From positions 1 through 30,071 of the forward strand of contig CAVDHB010000005.1 in the NCBI GenBank assembly GCA_963608705.1: a stretch of 30,071 nt of DNA, in the 5' to 3' direction. Source of the DNA: CAVDHB01 sp963608705 (GTDB lineage: Bacteria > Bacteroidota > Bacteroidia > Bacteroidales > Bacteroidaceae). The first letter of the stretch is position 1, and each line of letters begins with the position of its first letter. The notes under the pieces are model-generated. The model saw only the letters and a list, made by a program, of their open reading frames with translations. It did no database searches and was not told where the DNA came from. This document shows positions 15,427 through 23,500 of this stretch, one piece after another. Made by a program: the position numbers and the translations under genes.

Positions 15427-16906
15427 AAGATTGTTGTCTTTGAGAGTGAATATGCAAGGAGGCAGTCCAAAGTCCCACGAACACCAGCGAACCGTTCAGC
15501 AGCAGAATCTCATAGCCGAAGCGGTATCCTGTGGAGGACTGCACAATTTGTTCAAATAGATAGCACAGCAGCGGAGCCAACACGCACACCACGGGAGTCC
15601 AACGCTCCCTCGGCCTACAGCGGGTGAACAACCCCAAGGCGAAGAGTCCCAACAAAGGGCCGTAAGTATAGGAAGCGAGTGTGAACACCGCATCAATGAG
15701 GCTCGTATAGCTGCACACACGGAAAAGCAAGATGAAAAGGATAAACAGCAATGTTACCCCCCAATGTGTCCACTTGCGCATCTTCACGGCTTTTTCCTGC
15801 TCTGAAAGCGAGGTGTATGCAGTCTTCATGCCTAAAATGTCCACACAGATGCTGGTGGTCATGGCTGTAAGTGCGGAATCAGCGTTGGCGAAAGTGGCGG
15901 CGACAATCCCCACGGTGAACAACACCAATACAGGGACACCCAACACTCCAGACCCGCAAAGAGAGGGAAGCAACTCGTCTCCCTTGTCCGGCACGGGCAA
16001 TCCATGACTGGAAGCGAATGCAAGCAACAGTACCCCCAACGACAGCAACAGCAGATTCACGGGCAGAAAGGCGGCTCCATAGCTGCACATATTCTTCTGC
16101 GCATCCCGCAGACTGCGGCAGGAAAGGTTCTTCTGCATCATGTCTTGATCCAACCCGGTCATGACAATCACGATGAACACCCCGCTCACGAACTGCTTCC
16201 AGAAATACTGGGAAGAACGCACATCCGCAAATTCAAAGATCCGACTGTGCGGATTATCGGCCACTGTCCGCACGATGTCTGCCACATCTAATCCCATCTT
16301 ACTTCCGATTTGGAAGACGATAAGGCATATCGCCGCCAGCAGACACAGTGTCTGCAAAGAGTCTGTCCACACAATCGTGCGCACTCCGCCATGACGAGTA
16401 TAGAGCCAGATAAGCCCCATCATGAAGCACACCGTCAAAGGGAATGGCACTCCCCACGCATCGAACACATACGCCTGCAACACCGAACAAACCAAAAAGG
16501 ACTTGGCTGCCGTCCCGGTCATGCGGGCAAGGAGGAAAAAAGCGGACCCTGTACGGCGGGACACTACTCCGAAGCGGTTGCCCAAATAGCCATACACGGA
16601 GGCCAGCCCCATACGGTAGTAAAGCGGCAGCAAACCGAAAGCCACTACCACATACCCCACCAAAAAGCCCATGACCATCTGAAGATAAGTCATGTCGATG
16701 CGCTCCACCCATCCGGGCACAGACACAAAAGACACACCCGACATGGATGCGCCTATCATGCCGAAAGCCACCACAAACCACGGAGACTGCCGGTTGCCAC
16801 GAAAAAAGGTGTCATTGTTTCCACCCTTGCGGGCTGTCAGCCATGACACCAACATCAGCAGGCCGAAATAACCTACCAAGACAAGCAGCACCCCCATCCC
16901 GTTCAT
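15407..16906 (-). CDS. Sodium:solute symporter (SSS family)
   Basis: This inner-membrane transporter of 499 residues has about 13 hydrophobic segments. The N-terminal helix is followed by the family pattern FFRGNRQSPWFVVAFGMIGA and SMSGVSFVSVPGWV, where conserved small residues and serines line the sodium site. YYRMGLASVYGYLGNRFG is also characteristic. The solute (sugar, sialic acid, carboxylate or amino acid) cannot be assigned by eye. I chose the ATG at 16906 because it overlaps the upstream gene stop as ATGA; the ORF extends to 16939 only by using upstream codons. It probably belongs to the glgB-engB operon. Confidence 0.9.
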   Translation of the reverse strand: MNGMGVLLVLVGYFGLLMLVSWLTARKGGNNDTFFRGNRQSPWFVVAFGMIGASMSGVSFVSVPGWVERIDMTYLQMVMGFLVGYVVVAFGLLPLYYRMGLASVYGYLGNRFGVVSRRTGSAFFLLARMTGTAAKSFLVCSVLQAYVFDAWGVPFPLTVCFMMGLIWLYTRHGGVRTIVWTDSLQTLCLLAAICLIVFQIGSKMGLDVADIVRTVADNPHSRIFEFADVRSSQYFWKQFVSGVFIVIVMTGLDQDMMQKNLSCRSLRDAQKNMCSYGAAFLPVNLLLLSLGVLLLAFASSHGLPVPDKGDELLPSLCGSGVLGVPVLVLFTVGIVAATFANADSALTAMTTSICVDILGMKTAYTSLSEQEKAVKMRKWTHWGVTLLFILFILLFRVCSYTSLIDAVFTLASYTYGPLLGLFALGLFTRCRPRERWTPVVCVLAPLLCYLFEQIVQSSTGYRFGYEILLLNGSLVFVGLWTASLHIHSQRQQSYGNYRR

Positions 16907-18066
16907 AAGCGAGGAGATGCGTAACGGTAATAATACCAATAAGTTTTCCCGAACTCTCTCCGCACATAATTGCGACGGACAGCGAAGTAGCGGTATTGCT
17001 TCTCCAACTTAGCCATATCCTCATAAGCCGCATCCTCCACATTATCATGGAAGACATAGAGCGGATGTGCCGCTATGCGAGAGTAAAGCACCAACGCCTC
17101 TTTGTAGTGCAGCGGAAGGGAGACATCCAACTTATAATAGCGGGGAATCTCCCTGGCGAACTGGTCCAGTTTTTTATCTAACAGCAGCATGCAGAGATAA
17201 TAATCTCTCATAGCCGGCTTTGCGTGTGGATTCACGATTGCCTTTGAGAGAAACTGCGCAGGGGATTCCGCCGGATTGGCAGGTCTCACACCTAAATAAT
17301 GGAACACTTCCTGTGGGCGGAACATCAACCCCAGTGTGTCGCCGAGCATGAGGAGCAACCCCCTCGAGCCGTATGGCTGCGGATAGGTGAAGAGTTTGCT
17401 TCCAAGTTCCCCCTTGCAAGACAAGGCGTAGGCTCTCAAGGCATTCAATGCCGGTGAAGTGGCATCAGACTTGCTTCCTATTTCCAACGCCTTTTCCATA
17501 TCGTTCTGAGCCAACGCATTCTCCACCCTGTAGGTATAATGCAAGGTGTCGTTTGTGTTGCCTGTGGCTCCCACGAAAAAGCAGAAGCAGACCGTGATGA
17601 CCAGGTTTGGAAGAAGCACGGAGAAGAAAATACCCGGTCCTTTGAAGTCCTGCGGCTCTCTGAGATACTTCAAGAAAGAAGCCGCAAAGAAATACAGCAG
17701 AAGCAACAAAGGGAAAAGCCAGCTCCACACTCCCAACGAAAAATGGGCAAACACGGAAGGATTGACATCCGTAAGCACCGCCAGCACAAGGCAAGAAGGA
17801 AAGAAAGAGAACGCATAGCTGAGACTTTTCAGACTCAGCAGCCGGTTCACTCCTATCTGCAAAATCCACAGCAGTCCACTGATAATCAAGGCTCCCCACA
17901 GACGAGAATACGTGGTCTTTCCTCCCGAAAAGACATGCTGCGCCGTAGCGAGAAGGTTGTCCTGCACGAAATAAAGGTAGCAGAACCAAAAGAACAAAAA
18001 GAGCAGTGTACAGGTAATATGCACCCCGTACACTGTCTTCTTATAAGTGGGATTGTTATAATTCAT
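16903..18066 (-). CDS. DUF6057-like membrane protein
   Basis: The 387-residue protein has about five hydrophobic helices in its N-terminal 180 residues (for example CTLLFLFFWFCYLYFV near 20 and LFPLLLLLYFFAASFLKYL near 120). A soluble helical region follows, rich in alternating helices resembling TPR-like repeats (ENALAQNDMEKALEIG, ALRAYALSCKGELG). I recognise it from memory as a Bacteroidales-restricted family (DUF6057); the function is unknown. It starts 4 bases after glgB and its stop overlaps the symporter start, so the three are almost certainly co-translated. Confidence 0.75.
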   Translation of the reverse strand: MNYNNPTYKKTVYGVHITCTLLFLFFWFCYLYFVQDNLLATAQHVFSGGKTTYSRLWGALIISGLLWILQIGVNRLLSLKSLSYAFSFFPSCLVLAVLTDVNPSVFAHFSLGVWSWLFPLLLLLYFFAASFLKYLREPQDFKGPGIFFSVLLPNLVITVCFCFFVGATGNTNDTLHYTYRVENALAQNDMEKALEIGSKSDATSPALNALRAYALSCKGELGSKLFTYPQPYGSRGLLLMLGDTLGLMFRPQEVFHYLGVRPANPAESPAQFLSKAIVNPHAKPAMRDYYLCMLLLDKKLDQFAREIPRYYKLDVSLPLHYKEALVLYSRIAAHPLYVFHDNVEDAAYEDMAKLEKQYRYFAVRRNYVRREFGKTYWYYYRYASPRL

Positions 18067-18070
18067 CTAC

Positions 18071-20098
18071 TTACTTCCTTTTCAAAACCAAGGCGCTGCG
18101 TGCCGGAAGATAGAGTTTCAGCCATCCCTTTCTGTCTTTCTCATACAACGGGTCGGGGCAGGTGAAATGAGACATTGTGTCATCCACCAGTCCATTTCCA
18201 CCAAAGGCTTTCGCGTCTGTGTCAAGCACCGTGGTATATTTACCCTGCGGCACCAAGAAGCCGTAGTCCGTATAAGACCTTACGGGTGAGAAGTTGAAAA
18301 CGAACACTAAGTCATTGCGGCTATATGCCAGCACCTGGTCGCCGTCATTATGCCATACCTCCACCACAGACGTATTCTCCAACGCCTTCTCGCTGCTGAA
18401 TATCGCAAGCATGGCTTTGTCGAAATCGCCAAGATAATGATAGCAGAGTTTGGGATCGTCCGCCAGGTTCCACTGCCGTCTCGCATACTTGTAGCTCCAT
18501 CCATTGCCTTCACGGGGGAAGTCAATCCACTCCGGGTGTCCGAACTCATTGCCCATGAAATTCAAGTAGCCCCCGTTGGCGGTGGTCAAGGTCAGCAGAC
18601 GTATCATCTTGTGCAAAGCGATGCCGCGGTTCACCCGGCAAGTCTGGTCGCCAATCTGGAAATGCCAGTACATATCCGAGTCAATAAGCCAGAAGATGAT
18701 GGTCTTGTCTCCCACCAAAGCCTGGTCGTGGCTCTCCACGTAAGAAATCGTCTTCTCATCCTGACGGCGGTTGGTCACCTCCCAGAACATAGAGCTGGGC
18801 TTCCATTCCTCGTCAGGCAACTCCTTGATGGTCTTTATCCAATAGTCCGGAATGTTCATGGCCAAACGGTAGTCGAAACCATATCCGCAGTCCTCGAACT
18901 TCGCCGCCAGTCCAGGCATACCCGACACCTCCTCGGCGATGGTAATGGCATGAGGATTCAACTCGTGTATCAGTTTGTTAGCCAGTGTAAGATAGCAGAT
19001 GGCATTGTCGTCCTCATGGCCGTTATAATAATCACCATAGTTCGTGAAAGCCTCTCCCAGTCCATGACTGTAATACAGCATGGAGGTCACACCGTCAAAA
19101 CGGAAGCCGTCGAAGTGGAACTCCTCCAGCCAGTACTTGCAATTAGAAAGCAAGAAATGGATGACCTCGTTCTTCCCATAGTCGAAGCAGAGGGAATCCC
19201 AGGCCGGATGCTCGTGGCGGTCTCCCGGATAGAAGAACTGGTTGGGATCACCCGCCAAATTGCCAAGTCCCTCCACCTCGTTCTTCACCGCATGGGAATG
19301 CACAATATCCATAATGACCGCCATACCCATGGAATGCGCCGTGTCAATCAACTCTTTCAAGTCATCGGGTGTGCCGAAACGGCTGGACGGAGCGAAGAAA
19401 CTGGACACATGATAACCGAAACTCCCGTAATAAGGATGTTCCTGCACCGCCATGATTTGCACGCAATTATACCCGTCCTTCTTGATGCGGGGCAGTATGT
19501 TCTTGGTAAACTCCTTATAAGTAGCCACTCCTTCCTTCTCAGAAGCCATTCCCACATGACATTCGTAAATCAACAACGGGTCACGCTGGGGTTTGAAATC
19601 TTTCACCTTGAAACGGTAAGGACGTGCCGGATGCCATACCTGGGCGGAGAAAATCTTGGTAACAGGGTCTTGCACCACACGAGTAATCCATGCGGGGATA
19701 CGCTCACCTTCTCCCCCGTTCCAATGCACTTTCATCTTGAACAGTTGCCCGTGCTTCAAGGCGACTTTGGGCAATTTCAACTCCCATATACCCGCCGACT
19801 CATCCACACGTTTCGCCTCGTATTCAGGAGTCTCTTTCCAGTCGTTAAAATCTCCTATGAGGAACAGCCGGGTGGCGTTGGGCGCCCATTCGCGGAACAC
19901 CCATCCGTTTCTCACCTTGTGCAGTCCGAAATACAGATGTCCGTCGGCAAAGTCGGAAAGCGTTCTCTTTCCGTCCTGCGTCAGCTCCTTTATCTTGTCC
20001 AACGCATGCCAATGTCTTCCGTCAATGGCATCCTTGAAAGGAGCCAGCCATCCGTCGTGTGCCACGATACCTGGCATATTCATCGTTTCCTTATCCAT
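18071..20098 (-). CDS. glgB: 1,4-alpha-glucan (glycogen) branching enzyme
   Basis: This 675-residue GH13 enzyme introduces alpha-1,6 branches into glycogen. A CBM48-like N-terminal domain (HLYFGLHKVRNGWVFREWAP, about residues 54-73) precedes the (beta/alpha)8 barrel. The catalytic residues are intact: nucleophile Asp335 in FRFDGVTSM, acid/base Glu389 in TIAEEVSGMP, and the transition-state stabilising Asp458 in ESHDQALVGD. The C-terminal beta domain ends in LYLPARSALVLKRK. The length and start match eukaryotic-like branching enzymes common in Bacteroidetes. No glycogen synthase or debranching gene is adjacent; it follows the MORN protein gene by 38 bases. Confidence 0.95.
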   Translation of the reverse strand: MDKETMNMPGIVAHDGWLAPFKDAIDGRHWHALDKIKELTQDGKRTLSDFADGHLYFGLHKVRNGWVFREWAPNATRLFLIGDFNDWKETPEYEAKRVDESAGIWELKLPKVALKHGQLFKMKVHWNGGEGERIPAWITRVVQDPVTKIFSAQVWHPARPYRFKVKDFKPQRDPLLIYECHVGMASEKEGVATYKEFTKNILPRIKKDGYNCVQIMAVQEHPYYGSFGYHVSSFFAPSSRFGTPDDLKELIDTAHSMGMAVIMDIVHSHAVKNEVEGLGNLAGDPNQFFYPGDRHEHPAWDSLCFDYGKNEVIHFLLSNCKYWLEEFHFDGFRFDGVTSMLYYSHGLGEAFTNYGDYYNGHEDDNAICYLTLANKLIHELNPHAITIAEEVSGMPGLAAKFEDCGYGFDYRLAMNIPDYWIKTIKELPDEEWKPSSMFWEVTNRRQDEKTISYVESHDQALVGDKTIIFWLIDSDMYWHFQIGDQTCRVNRGIALHKMIRLLTLTTANGGYLNFMGNEFGHPEWIDFPREGNGWSYKYARRQWNLADDPKLCYHYLGDFDKAMLAIFSSEKALENTSVVEVWHNDGDQVLAYSRNDLVFVFNFSPVRSYTDYGFLVPQGKYTTVLDTDAKAFGGNGLVDDTMSHFTCPDPLYEKDRKGWLKLYLPARSALVLKRK

Positions 20099-20136
20099 TT
20101 CTGTCTATGCTTTAAAGTCTGTTTATATGTTTTTCC

Positions 20137-21285
20137 TCAGCGTTCGTCCTTTACGTCCACCATCACACCGTGGTCGTAAGTTCCCCGCCGAATCAGCTTG
20201 CCGCTGCTATTTCGTTCTTCGAATTTTCCGTGTTTCTCATCGTTCAGGAAATCCCCTTTGAAAGTGTTGCCGTCCTTGTCCGTCTGCACCCCTTCGCCGT
20301 TTTTCTTTCCGTCCTTGAAAGTGCCTCTGAACTTCGTGCCGTCCACCTGCCTGAGATAGCCCGCACCGTCCATCTTCCCGTTTTTCCATCCACCCTCATA
20401 CTGAGAGCCGTCCGCATTGAGGTAAGTGCCTTTTCCGTCAAACTGGTCGTTCTTCCACTGTCCGTCATACTTTCCTCCCTTTTTAAAGGTCAGTATGCCA
20501 AATCCGTCTTTCTTTCCGTTTTTGAAAGTCCCCACGTAGCGGTCGCCGTTCGCATAAGTGAAAATACCGTTTCCAGTACGTTCCCCGTCCACATAGTCGC
20601 CTTTGTAAATATCGCCGTTCTGGAAGCGGTACACGCCTTGGCCGTTCATCACATCATCCACGAAGTCGCCCTGGTAGACATCGCCGTCACTATAATGATA
20701 AGTGCCCTTGCCATTGCGCATATTGTTCAGGAAAGAGCCCTCGTAGTACGATCCGTCCGCCCAGTCGAACTTTCCTTTTCCGTTTTTCTTGTCATTGCGC
20801 CAGTCACCCTCGTAGTAAGCACCGTTCGCATAGGTGTATTTTCCATAGCCTTGCCGCATATCTTCCACCCACATTCCGGCATAGACATCCCCGTTGTAGT
20901 AAAACATCTTGCCATATCCCTGCTGGAAATCACGGTACCACATACCTTCGTAACGGTTGTTGTTCTTGAAATAGAACGTGCCCTTTCCATGCTGGTGGTC
21001 CTGAAACCATTCCCCCACGTATTTCTCCCCGTCGGGAAAAGTGTAAGTACCTTTTCCCTGTCGTTTTCCTTTGAGGTAGAACCCCTCGTAGGTCTGTCCG
21101 TTCTTATAGACCGTTTTTCCCCTTCCGTTGGGTTTTCCTTTCGTGAGGTCCCCGGTGTACATTCCCCGCTCTTTCTTGAAATAATAGCTTCCCACTGTAA
21201 TGTTCTGCGGCATAGCCGGCAGCAAGACGACACAGCAGAGCCCGCCGAGAATGAATTTCTTTATATTCATATTTCCGTTATTCAA
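20137..21285 (-). CDS. Secreted/periplasmic MORN-repeat protein
   Basis: The 382-residue protein (377 if the ATG at 21270 is used) has a signal-peptide-like N-terminus, MNIKKFILGGLCCVVLLPAM. After it come 14 consecutive 23-residue MORN repeats of the form G-x-x-Y-x-G-x-W/F-x-x-x-x-x-x-G-x-G-x-x-x, from about residue 41 to 363, then a short tail. MORN arrays form long beta-meander scaffolds that bind lipids or proteins; here, export to the periplasm or outer membrane is inferred. A promoter lies 90-120 bases upstream. Co-transcription with glgB is likely (38-base gap). A function in the envelope is not demonstrable from sequence. Confidence 0.85.
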   Translation of the reverse strand: MNNGNMNIKKFILGGLCCVVLLPAMPQNITVGSYYFKKERGMYTGDLTKGKPNGRGKTVYKNGQTYEGFYLKGKRQGKGTYTFPDGEKYVGEWFQDHQHGKGTFYFKNNNRYEGMWYRDFQQGYGKMFYYNGDVYAGMWVEDMRQGYGKYTYANGAYYEGDWRNDKKNGKGKFDWADGSYYEGSFLNNMRNGKGTYHYSDGDVYQGDFVDDVMNGQGVYRFQNGDIYKGDYVDGERTGNGIFTYANGDRYVGTFKNGKKDGFGILTFKKGGKYDGQWKNDQFDGKGTYLNADGSQYEGGWKNGKMDGAGYLRQVDGTKFRGTFKDGKKNGEGVQTDKDGNTFKGDFLNDEKHGKFEERNSSGKLIRRGTYDHGVMVDVKDER

Positions 21286-21374
21286 ATGTTAGTCTGTCCA
21301 CCAAGAGAAGTGTTTTCCAAGAACCTGCCTTTCAAAGGAGGCAGAAGTCCCTCCTCGGTTGAATGAACTCTTTG

Positions 21375-21405
21375 CAAAGTTATTTTTTTTCAAGTAAAGC
21401 ACAAG
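21375..21405 (-). promoter_or_regulatory. Promoter for the MORN–glgB operon
   Basis: On the minus strand, CTTG (21402-21405), 19 bases, then TAACTTTG (21375-21382). The -7 box matches TAnnTTTG and the -33 box has one mismatch. It separates this operon from the upstream LysM/PorT/M16 unit. Confidence 0.6.
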
Positions 21406-21475
21406 CGCATTTAATGATTCTTACCATTAAAGCAAGCTTCTCTTGACCTATGTCAATGAGTGTAAAATCTTCCCC

Positions 21476-22774
21476 TCATCCTCTGCCAGAGACAGCCTCT
21501 CGGAAACACGCTGGCCGGAGCCACTTCCGGGCATATTCCCGTATGTCTTCCGCTGTCATGGAGAGAGAAGCCTTCGCCGCGTCGTTCTGCATGGAATAAG
21601 GCAGTCCGAAGAACTTCATGCTGATATAGTAATCCGAGTTGGAGAGCGGCTCCTCGTAGGTACGGCACAAATCGCCCATGTAATAATTACGCACCAAGGC
21701 CAACTCGTCTTCTCCCACAAGCTCCTCCTGCAAACGAGCGATTTCCCTGTACACGCCTTCTATCAAAGCATCCACGTGTTCAGGCGAAGTCTCGGAAGCG
21801 ATGAGCAACATCATGTCATACGGATACATCACCACCTGCGAGGAGATGCCATAGGTGTAGCCCCTCTTCTCCCTCAACTCTTTCATCAAGCGGCTGCCGA
21901 AGAAACCGCCAAACAATGTGTTGAAGAAATTGGCCTTGAGAAAGTCCTTTTCCGTACGGGGAGTGAAAAAGCAACCCAGACGCACAGAGCTTTGCACCGC
22001 CGTGTCACAGGGTATAAACACTCTCTTTTCCGAAGAGGTGTGTCTCTCTGGTGTCTGCCTCACCGGCACAATGTCCTTTCCTCCCCATTCTCCTTTTCCA
22101 AAAGACTGGTCCAAGAGAGAATGAAAAGAATCGGTCATTTTTCCTGAATAGAATATATGGCAAAGCGAGGAACGATAGAACAAGGCATGAAAACGTCTCA
22201 AGTCTTCCACTGTCAATGCGTCGTAATCCGCATCTTCCGCAAACGCACTGCAAATATGTCCTTTCCCGAAAAGCGATTTCATCAATCCCCGCTGGGCTTT
22301 CGTACCGCTTTTCGCCAGTCTTATCCGTGTGAACTCCTTGTTCGCCGTGTTCACCACCTCGAACTCACGCTCCGGGAAAGTGGCCTCCCGCACGATGGAA
22401 GCCAAGAGGGGCAGCAATTCCTCCGCATACTTGGTCATGGAAAACAAGGTGACACGGCTGTACAGGTAATAAGTGGACACTTCCATCCAGGCGCCGTAAT
22501 AGTCAAGCCGTTCCGCAATACGTGAGGACGGAAGCCCTTTGCCTCCTTCCCTCAGCATACGGCAGGTAGTGCCGGCCTGCAACAGCTTGTCCTGGTCTAC
22601 CTGTCCGCACTGAAACACGATGTCAAGCCGGAACACACTCTCCTCCAGACTTCCCGGTTTCACCCTGTCCACGATGGTCAACGGAATCCCGTTCTCCAAC
22701 CGCAGCTCCTGTACTGGAGGCAATGTATACACTTCCATCTTGCCCAATGCGGGCTGTTTAGTTCTGTCCACCAT
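21476..22774 (-). CDS. M16-family peptidase homologue lacking the zinc-binding motif
   Basis: This 432-residue protein has the fold pattern of M16 (pitrilysin/PqqL-like) half-enzymes. The N-terminal RLENGIPLTIVDRVKPGSLE is followed by a second half with FGGFFGSRLMKELREKRGYTYG (about residues 290-310), the conserved substrate/partner region. At the place where active members have HxxEH (near residues 68-76) this protein reads GTTCRMLREGGKGL, so the metal ligands are absent. It is therefore predicted to be non-catalytic and to pair with an active M16 subunit encoded elsewhere, as in two-subunit M16 peptidases. There is no clear signal peptide. The start overlaps the barrel gene end by 17 bases; ATG 12 codons later is an alternative. 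Confidence 0.85.
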   Translation of the reverse strand: MVDRTKQPALGKMEVYTLPPVQELRLENGIPLTIVDRVKPGSLEESVFRLDIVFQCGQVDQDKLLQAGTTCRMLREGGKGLPSSRIAERLDYYGAWMEVSTYYLYSRVTLFSMTKYAEELLPLLASIVREATFPEREFEVVNTANKEFTRIRLAKSGTKAQRGLMKSLFGKGHICSAFAEDADYDALTVEDLRRFHALFYRSSLCHIFYSGKMTDSFHSLLDQSFGKGEWGGKDIVPVRQTPERHTSSEKRVFIPCDTAVQSSVRLGCFFTPRTEKDFLKANFFNTLFGGFFGSRLMKELREKRGYTYGISSQVVMYPYDMMLLIASETSPEHVDALIEGVYREIARLQEELVGEDELALVRNYYMGDLCRTYEEPLSNSDYYISMKFFGLPYSMQNDAAKASLSMTAEDIREYARKWLRPACFREAVSGRG

Positions 22775-23498
22775 TCTTTTTATTCTTTTTGAATACTTTT
22801 CCGAAGTCTGTCAAATAACTCACTCTCAACTCAATGGCTGAAAGGTTGGACTTGCTGAAATAGTCTCTCTTTGAATTCTTGAAGATATTCGCCAGTCCGA
22901 AATAATATCGTCCCTCTATGCCGAAACGTCCGATGCCTGTGCCTATTTCAGCACCCACACCGCCCACGATACCATAGTCGAAATGATTTTCCAGTTTCTT
23001 CCCATACTCCCCGGTCACACCGTTCGGACGCTGGTTCTCCGACACAGGAAATGAAAAGTTGGCCTTTTCTTTCTCAAAGAGCGCATACCCTATCTGCGGC
23101 CCCAAATTCAGGAAAGCCTGTGCGCCTTTGTACTCCCGTCCCCATGCCAGCCTGCACAACAGCGGAAGCTGCACATAGGTGATTTTCCGGGAATAGTTTT
23201 CGCCCGTAGGCTGGTCATTCCCATCCCGGATGTCCTCCGTCCATCCGTGCTGCCCCACGTTCAGCTCCGCCTGGAAAGAGCAAAGAGCCGAGAAGTACTT
23301 CTCGCACGTATAACGGAAAGTCACTCCCAATGATGGAGCGATTTGTTTCTTCTGCGAAATGGTGGGCGTGAACCCCACGGAGTTCAAGTTCACTCCTGCG
23401 TTCACCCCCACATACCAGTTGTTTCTCAATTCTCCCACCTGCGCCTTGGCCAGGGTTGCCATGCAAAAGAAGGCGAGAAAAAGTCCGACACCCTTCAT
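22758..23498 (-). CDS. PorT-family outer-membrane beta-barrel protein
   Basis: The 246-residue exported protein has signal peptide MKGVGLFLAFFCMATLAKAQ (cleavage after the alanine near residue 19). Alternating-hydrophobicity strands typical of the PorT/OmpA-like eight-stranded barrels follow (WYVGVNAGVNLNSVGF, LGVTFRYTCEKYF, YVQLPLLCRLAWG, FGIEGRYYFGLANIF). The last strand is IELRVSYLTDFGKVF. PorT-family proteins sit in the outer membrane; some take part in type IX secretion, but this one cannot be assigned to it. I chose ATG at 23498, two bases after the LysM gene stop; the frame open to 23504 starts at TTG. It is the middle gene of a three-gene unit. Confidence 0.85.
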   Translation of the reverse strand: MKGVGLFLAFFCMATLAKAQVGELRNNWYVGVNAGVNLNSVGFTPTISQKKQIAPSLGVTFRYTCEKYFSALCSFQAELNVGQHGWTEDIRDGNDQPTGENYSRKITYVQLPLLCRLAWGREYKGAQAFLNLGPQIGYALFEKEKANFSFPVSENQRPNGVTGEYGKKLENHFDYGIVGGVGAEIGTGIGRFGIEGRYYFGLANIFKNSKRDYFSKSNLSAIELRVSYLTDFGKVFKKNKKNGGQN

Positions 23499-23500
23499 TT

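Noticed and set aside
18350..20179. 609-codon open frame on the plus strand opposite glgB
   Set aside because: It is the antisense shadow of a clear glgB with intact catalytic residues; the translation has no recognisable domain.
20170..21366. 398-codon plus-strand frame opposite the MORN gene
   Set aside because: The periodic composition reflects the repeats of the MORN gene on the other strand.
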